Assembly: GCA_018340375.1 (NCBI GenBank)
Contig: JAFFJZ010000001.1
Location: 31,426,001-31,490,000 of the forward strand
DNA length: 64,000 nt
DNA from: Gonatopus flavifemur
Taxonomy: Eukaryota > Arthropoda > Insecta > Hymenoptera > Dryinidae
Reading direction: 5' to 3'
A program made the translations under genes and the position numbers. The notes under the pieces were generated by a model, which saw only the letters and a list, made by a program, of their open reading frames with translations, was not told the origin of the DNA and did no database searches. Positions 58,956 to 64,000 of the stretch are shown piece by piece; the first letter of the stretch is position 1, and every line of letters begins with the position of its first letter.

Positions 58956-59608
58956 GACCTCTGGTGAAAATCCAAAAGTGAAGCGTGAGAATGCTCCAAC
59001 TCCCCCCTGCATTACACCTGCACCCAGAAAAAAAGTTGTCAAATTTACATCTTGTGAAGTCGATATATCTGATTATACACGGAGAAAAATGCAGATCGAG
59101 AATATAGTGATCTTTAATAGAAAATTGGCAAAATATTTCGTAAAATCTGAGAATATTTCTTAAATTTGTAATAAAGATAAAACGGTCCACATTTCTGTTT
59201 GATTTTACCTGAAGAAGAACAGAAAATTATCGATACTTGACAAACAATAGAGAAAAATATCAAGTTTTCATGCGCGACTTTTGGAAAATTCATACTTCTT
59301 CTTATTGTTTGTTGAGTATTGATAATGTTTCATTCTTTTTCAAGTAATAGGGGAGAGTGGGGACACTTGCACCACTTTTTTCATATTGTTATAACTTTCA
59401 TGGTTAAGTTCATTCGATTAATCATTTATAGGATTTTTACAGAGCAAACATTCCTCTTTAACTTGCGAATGATTGCAAGGTCAGATCCAACGTCCTATCA
59501 ATGATACGAGTGTTCTTCAGAAAGATTGCGATTGGTGCAATTCTCCCCACATGACGGGAGACTTGCACCACCCTGCGAAATAGCTCTTCATCTCTCTTTC
59601 TGTGAATA

Positions 59609-59824
59609 CCCAGATAGCAATTTAACCTTGCTGCAATGTTGTCAGGCAAGCTTGTGACAAGGTTGATATAAGCCTCCTAGTTGACACACGACAAGGGTAC
59701 AAGCTTACAAAACCCTTGCAGCAGGGCTGTAGCAACCTTACACTGACAAGGTTGTCAATACCAAGCCTAAAACAATCGAATGACAAGTGTGACAGGGTTA
59801 TGACAAGCCTATATGTTATCTAGG
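59609..59824. mobile_element. MITE, CCCAGATAGCA family, TA duplication
   Basis: CCCAGATAGCAATTTAACCT to ATGTTATCTAGG; TA at 59607-59608 and 59825-59826. Copy of 6233-6438. Confidence 0.82.
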
Positions 59825-60159
59825 TAACTGATACCTTAATTCAAATAATCACCACTATCTTCAAATCAATTAATAATTATTCATTTTGAAAGAATAATCA
59901 AACAAAAATGATACAAAATGAAGCGATTAATTTTAAGAGTGCGAAAGCTTGTACTATAAATAAAAAAAAACAGAATTATTTTACATTCCTGCACTGACAG
60001 ATAAATGACCTGGTTGAAACATTCGTGGTCGCAATAACTTCAAACCTGATCTGATTTACCAGGAAATGAACTGTGACTTCCTGAAGAAGTGGTTGAAGCC
60101 AAAATTAACTACATATTCTGGTTATCGTACCAAGAAAAACATTTGATTCTTCTAAACTG

Positions 60160-60394
60160 CACTGAGAGAAGTGGAATGTAATGATTACCATGTACGAATA
60201 GTAATCGGGGGAAAACTTTGCGAATTTGGTTTCGGATACTATGGAGAATCGTAGCAATGTTCATGCACATGAGAATGATTACAATTTACATGAAGATGGA
60301 TACCAAATAACGTAGTTGCCATCATCAACTCAAAGATTCTGTTATTCAACTACTATGTTCGCATGGTAATGGTTACAGTTCACTTTTCTCAGTG
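60160..60394. mobile_element. MITE, CACTGAGAGAAGTGG family, TG duplication
   Basis: Closely similar to 36296-36509 but flanked by TG (60158-60159, 60395-60396) in place of TA, showing that one family uses different dinucleotides. About 20 bp are extra in its middle. Confidence 0.88.
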
Positions 60395-60543
60395 TGGAAA
60401 ATGTAATTAATTTTGGCTTCAACCACTTTTTCTGGAAATCACAATCACATTTCCCGGTGAATCGAATCAGATTTCATGTTCTGACCAGGTCATTTTTCTG
60501 TTAATGTGTGGACTCGTGTGGAGTTAGGGCATCCATACAACTA

Positions 60544-60759
60544 CAATAAAGAAAAAATTTCTTCCAACCAAATAAATATTTATTTGTCCTGTACCAAAGA
60601 AATATTTTGGAACCAAAATAATTTATTTGAATCAAATAAATGGTTATAATCAAATACATTATTTTGGTTTCAAAGAATATTTTGTTAGTTCTAATGAATA
60701 TTTCTTTGGTACAGGGCAAATAAATGTTTATTTGGCTGGAAGAAATTTTTTTTTCAGTG
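60544..60759. mobile_element. Palindromic MITE abutting the next one
   Basis: CAATAAAGAAAAAATTTCTT and inverse CACTGAAAAAAAAATTTCTT; arms with CAAATAAATATTTATTTG. TA at 60542-60543 and 60760-60761. The right TA is also the left TA of 60762-61063, so one of them inserted into the other's duplication. Confidence 0.75.
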
Positions 60760-60761
60760 TA

Positions 60762-61063
60762 CACGGAAAGACCGGGTCTATTAATATGTAGAAAGAATTT
60801 GTCAACGTTTGGAAAAATGACTGTCAATTCAGGGAAAAAGAAGATCGCTGAAAAATATTCGTAGTGAGTCTATAAAAAATTCGTGGTCAAAATATTAACA
60901 GTTGATAATTTCATCGGTATTGATTCACAGTGAAACTATCAATTGTTAATACATCGACTACGCATTTTCAGTAGACTCACTACGAATTTTTTTTTTAGCG
61001 ATCCTCGTTTTCCCTAAATTAACACTCATTTTTCTAAATATTAATAGACCCGGTTTATTCGTG
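60762..61063. mobile_element. MITE, CACGGAAAGACCGGG family, TA duplication
   Basis: Second copy of 15598-15886, with the same centre (CACAGTGAAACTATCAATTG). TA at 60760-60761 and 61064-61065. Confidence 0.9.
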
Positions 61064-61458
61064 TAACAACACGTGCAAAAACGACTTGGAAATCTCTGTA
61101 AAATCAAGAGATATCTGCTGTGGTGCATGTTACCCCGTGGTGCAAGTGTCCCCACTCTCCCCTATTCAACAGAAATGTGAACCGTTTTATCTTTATTACG
61201 AATTTAAGAGATATTCTCAAACTTTGATAAATATTCTCCAACTTTCTATTACAGATTCCCGACAGACAATCATTGTTGGCGTTTCAATGGGCCGCTGATG
61301 GCCCTACTATGCCGATGAAGAGCCATTACTGGCCCTTCGAAACGCCTGCAGTTGTGTTTGTTGGGTTACTACATTCTCGATCTACATTTTTCTCCGTTTA
61401 CATGAGATTTCGTGTATTCTCCATACATAAGCGAGGATTATGTTATTTGTTCATCAGG

Positions 61459-61988
61459 GTGGAATGAAAAAACAAAAAAGTATCTGAATTGGATCGTACA
61501 CTGAGAGAAAGGTACCTAGTTGAGACAACTAAATGTTAGTTACCGCAGCTAGATTTTTATTTACGCTAGCTAGACTACACTAGCTAGTTGGGGTACATAA
61601 AAAGCTAGCTGTCTGAAATATGAATAAAGTGGTTTATTCAATTGGAATAAAAAATATAGTTGTGACAAATAGAATTTAGCTGGCACAACTAAATTTTTAA
61701 GTACAGTTACTAAATTTACTAGTTGTCGAATATTTGAATAGACCCTTTCTCTCAGTGTAAGAACGCGAAAAAGTTGCTACTCGTGAAGACAAACTTGGGA
61801 AAACAAATTTATGAAATCGAATAATATCTTCAAAGTTTTTGAGTTTTCGAATTTCCAACGCGATGCGCAAGTTGAAGATATTATCCGATTTCAAAAATTT
61901 TTCCCCTGGGTTTGGCTTCACGAATAGCAACTCTTCTACGCTATTACGATTCCATTCAGAGACTTTTTTGTTTTTTCACTCCACTCTA
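61459..61988. mobile_element. Palindromic element split by a MITE
   Basis: GTGGAATGAAAAAACAAAAA on the left and inverse on the right, with a second inverted pair AGTTGCTACTCGTGAAG nearer the centre. The right arm keeps the unbroken target ATCGTAATAGCG, which the left arm lost to 61499-61757. Confidence 0.8.
61499..61757. mobile_element. MITE, CACTGAGAGAAAGG ends, TA duplication
   Basis: CACTGAGAGAAAGGTACCTA and inverse CACTGAGAGAAAGGGTCTAT; TA at 61497-61498 and 61758-61759. The interior is built of CAACTARATTT- and AGCTAG-like words. Empty site present in the opposite arm of 61459-61988. Confidence 0.9.
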
Positions 61989-62520
61989 ATGAAGAAATAG
62001 CATCATCTTTGCTCATGTATGGAAATTACACGAAATATCATGTGTAATCGGATACGGCCAAGTTCCGGATCTAATCATGTATGATCAGATTTGATGAGGT
62101 ATGATCAGATCCAAAATTTTTTTCCAGGTCTGAATTGTTTTGGCAATGATTTTCCCCCGGAATGCTCAGATGCAATGATTTTTTCCTGGAATATCATCTA
62201 ATGCGTCGATTTAGGAAATCTTATTATGACAACTTGCATGAAGTAGTTTTATTTCATGGTAATTGGCAAATCGAATGTGCATATTTCTGTTTAGACAAAA
62301 CTGCCGTCACTCAATTTTTTGTCGGAAATGAGATTCATATACCATTCCATTCAGAAAATTTCACTGCATCGAATGACATGAAAAAATCTTTTTCAAAAAA
62401 AATTGAGTTACGGCTTTCTTGCTTTGTACGGCAGAAAACTACGGAAGAGTCTACGAAGATTCAATGAAACGAAAGTAATCTGCGGAGTTCATAGAGTAGG
62501 GTTCATCGCAATGGCCCTAC

Positions 62521-63705
62521 ACTGTTAAAAATCCTGCGTAAAATTGTCAGTTCCAGGAGCGATAATAACGAGGCCCAGTTTTAGAACATCAATTTTACGT
62601 TTTGGAACGTAAAACAGGGCATAATATAAGGGTCAGTCCTTACCAAAAAGTTAGTTCTAAAAGAAAACGATCAGTTCTCAAACGTACAAACGGTTAGTTC
62701 TTAAAAAATTACCCAATTTTCAGTTAAATGTTTTCCTTTTTATTTTTATTTTTTCAAATCGAGTATCCAATACTGCCCTGTTACGAAATAAGCCTTTCAC
62801 CTCATATCGAGGGATATCATTAATTCAGTAGTGATATTCATTCTAAAAAAATGAATCTTGATACCAAAAATAAAATCAACGAAGCATCAAATTATTCAAG
62901 AAACACTTGTCACACAAATTTCTCACTTCATCTTGGAAGGGTTTTCTCTCGAAATAGAAAGACTATTCCTTTTTTTTCAGCTGATGTTCTCACAGCATAG
63001 TTTATAAAAAAGGAATCTTGATTAAATAAAACGTAATGAGATAGATATATCAATATTGAATGCATAAATAGATATTAAGTTCATTAATTATCATATACCG
63101 TTTTATTAATTCATAAAGACGATACAGTACCTTTTTTTTAGAAATTGAATATTCAAAAGTAACCATCCAACGACGTCCTCAAAAAACGTGTTTTGAACGG
63201 GTTTGGATCACGCGTTTAAAATGTGTTTGAACTTCAATTGAAGATAAATTCTGCTAAAAATATCGAACGAAACCGAACAATGGTGAGAATTTCAACAAAG
63301 AGCAAGATAGTAAATAGTGTGGCATACTTTTCAAATTTTGTCATACTCAGAAATACTGTTGTTCTCGATATTGAATGAAGAGTTTTCAAAATAATTTGTT
63401 GGATTCAATTCACGTTTTAGAACCATCATTAGGACACGTCAATACTTAACGTCTTTTAAACGATGTTTAAACCGTTGATATGACGTTATTTTACGGTTGA
63501 AAAACACGTGCTCTGCCACGAAATTTTTACGTTGAATTAACGGAAGAATATTACTAATTCACAACGTGTGGTTATTGACTGTTTTTGACGTTTTTAAAAC
63601 GTGCGTGTGTTTATTGGGTTTCGGTTAGTTCTTAAATTTCCTTATATTATGTCCTGACGTAAGAATGCTAGAAACTATATACAATCATTACGAAAACATT
63701 TTAAA
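62521..63705. mobile_element. Probable foldback element, termini uncertain
   Basis: TA then CACTGTTAAAAAT at 62521. GGGCATAATATAAGG near 62628 faces its inverse CCTTATATTATGTCC near 63640. ACGT-rich words dominate 63170-63600. The right end seems to be lost or replaced at the next MITE. Confidence 0.45.
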
Positions 63706-63709
63706 AATG

Positions 63710-63983
63710 CACGGAAAAAATTAGTGATTCAAATTTTTGTTGACTAGTATGTCACTTTGGGACGGAGCACAAATCCAAGAAGATTTCGTACACTGGATTT
63801 GAATAATTCGTTGACTTTGTCCATTGTTCCACCAATGGAATCAACTTTTCATTTTGATCGTCGAAATAATGGAAAGAGTCAACGAATTATCAAAATCCAG
63901 TGTACAAATTCTTCTCGAATTTGTACTCCGTCCCAAAGTGACATACCAGTCAACGAAAATTTGCATCACCAATTTTTTCAGTG
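63710..63983. mobile_element. Palindromic MITE, CACGGAAAAAATTAGTGA ends, TG duplication
   Basis: CACGGAAAAAATTAGTGATT and inverse CACTGAAAAAATTGGTGATG; TG at 63708-63709 and 63984-63985. Arms match closely (CACTTTGGGACGGAG and inverse). Confidence 0.88.
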
Positions 63984-64000
63984 TGGTATTCGGAATGGTG

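Larger units (their letters stand above)
59350..61162. mobile_element. Element with GGGGAGAGTGGGGACACTTG ends, host of four MITEs
   Basis: The inverted end is 24-25 bp, ending TGCACCA; TA at 59348-59349 and 61163-61164. Once the four inner elements are set aside, only about 850 bp remain, with no coding signal. It is inserted in the arm of 59078-61398. Confidence 0.82.
59078..61398. mobile_element. CACGGAGAAAAAT foldback MITE split by a 1.8-kb insertion
   Basis: CACGGAGAAAAATGCAGATC and inverse AACGGAGAAAAATGTAGATC; TA at 59076-59077 and 61399-61400. The arm word AGAAATGTGRACCGTTTTAT lies on both sides of the inner element. It is related to 44314-44753. Confidence 0.82.
58171..62190. mobile_element. 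Possible outer element with GGAAAAAATGATTG ends
   Basis: CCCGGGAAAAAATGATTGGA at 58171 matches the inverse of TGCAATGATTTTTTCCTGGA at 62171-62190. Both are followed inward by GGATCTGA-like words. All elements from 58190 to 62160 would lie inside. No duplication is visible, so the two ends could be independent copies. Confidence 0.4.

Noticed and set aside
1..64000. CRISPR arrays, operons or bacterial genes
   Set aside because: Spliced genes, mariner elements and LINE sequence show eukaryotic nuclear DNA; no regularly spaced identical repeats occur.
1..64000. Endogenous viral or polydnaviral segment
   Set aside because: A parasitoid host would make this possible, but no viral gene family is recognised anywhere in the window.

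Overview
This window is AT-rich insect nuclear DNA. Two host genes can be followed exon by exon on the minus strand: a small heat-shock protein of the lethal(2)essential-for-life type (10056-14200, three coding exons, about 197 aa) and a PDE8-type cAMP phosphodiesterase (17 coding exons between 28205 and 43493, about 840 aa, with two further in-phase upstream exons at 54996-55093 and 56768-56812). The phosphodiesterase keeps the PDE8 order of receiver-like domain, PAS domain and HD phosphodiesterase domain. The intron-rich gene structure and the mariner types suggest an insect, possibly a hymenopteran such as a parasitoid wasp. The order is inferred and not proven.

Layout. 1-7920 is a degenerate tandem array with a unit of about 3.0 kb, carrying a tRNA-like sequence and four inserted palindromic elements. 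8390-8648 is another palindrome. 10056-14200 is the sHSP gene. 15324-16270 is an internally deleted mariner with a palindromic element inside it. 18633-22022 is a 3.4 kb DNA transposon with terminal inverted repeats near 280 bp and a broken transposase-like gene of a family I cannot name. 22275-27185 is a run of mariner, tRNA-like and palindromic elements. 28205-56812 is Pde8; its large introns hold an antisense LINE fragment, three mariners, a hAT-like miniature element, two long foldback elements and many MITEs. 57000-64000 is almost wholly nested repeats.

The most striking signal is a population of short, non-coding, near-palindromic elements (40-360 bp, plus larger composites). Their ends begin CACTG, CACGG, CACAG or CCC, and wherever both ends are clear they are flanked by a 2-bp target-site duplication that is not restricted to TA: TA, TG, AA, AG, TC and TT all occur. 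Several insertions are confirmed by an empty site inside the same window: sister tandem copies, the opposite arm of a palindrome, or an interrupted mariner reading frame that reads through once the insert is left out. No gene that could mobilise them is recognised here, except possibly the unclassified 18.6-22.0 kb transposon, whose ends do not resemble theirs. Regions not listed hold no gene or RNA that I can support.
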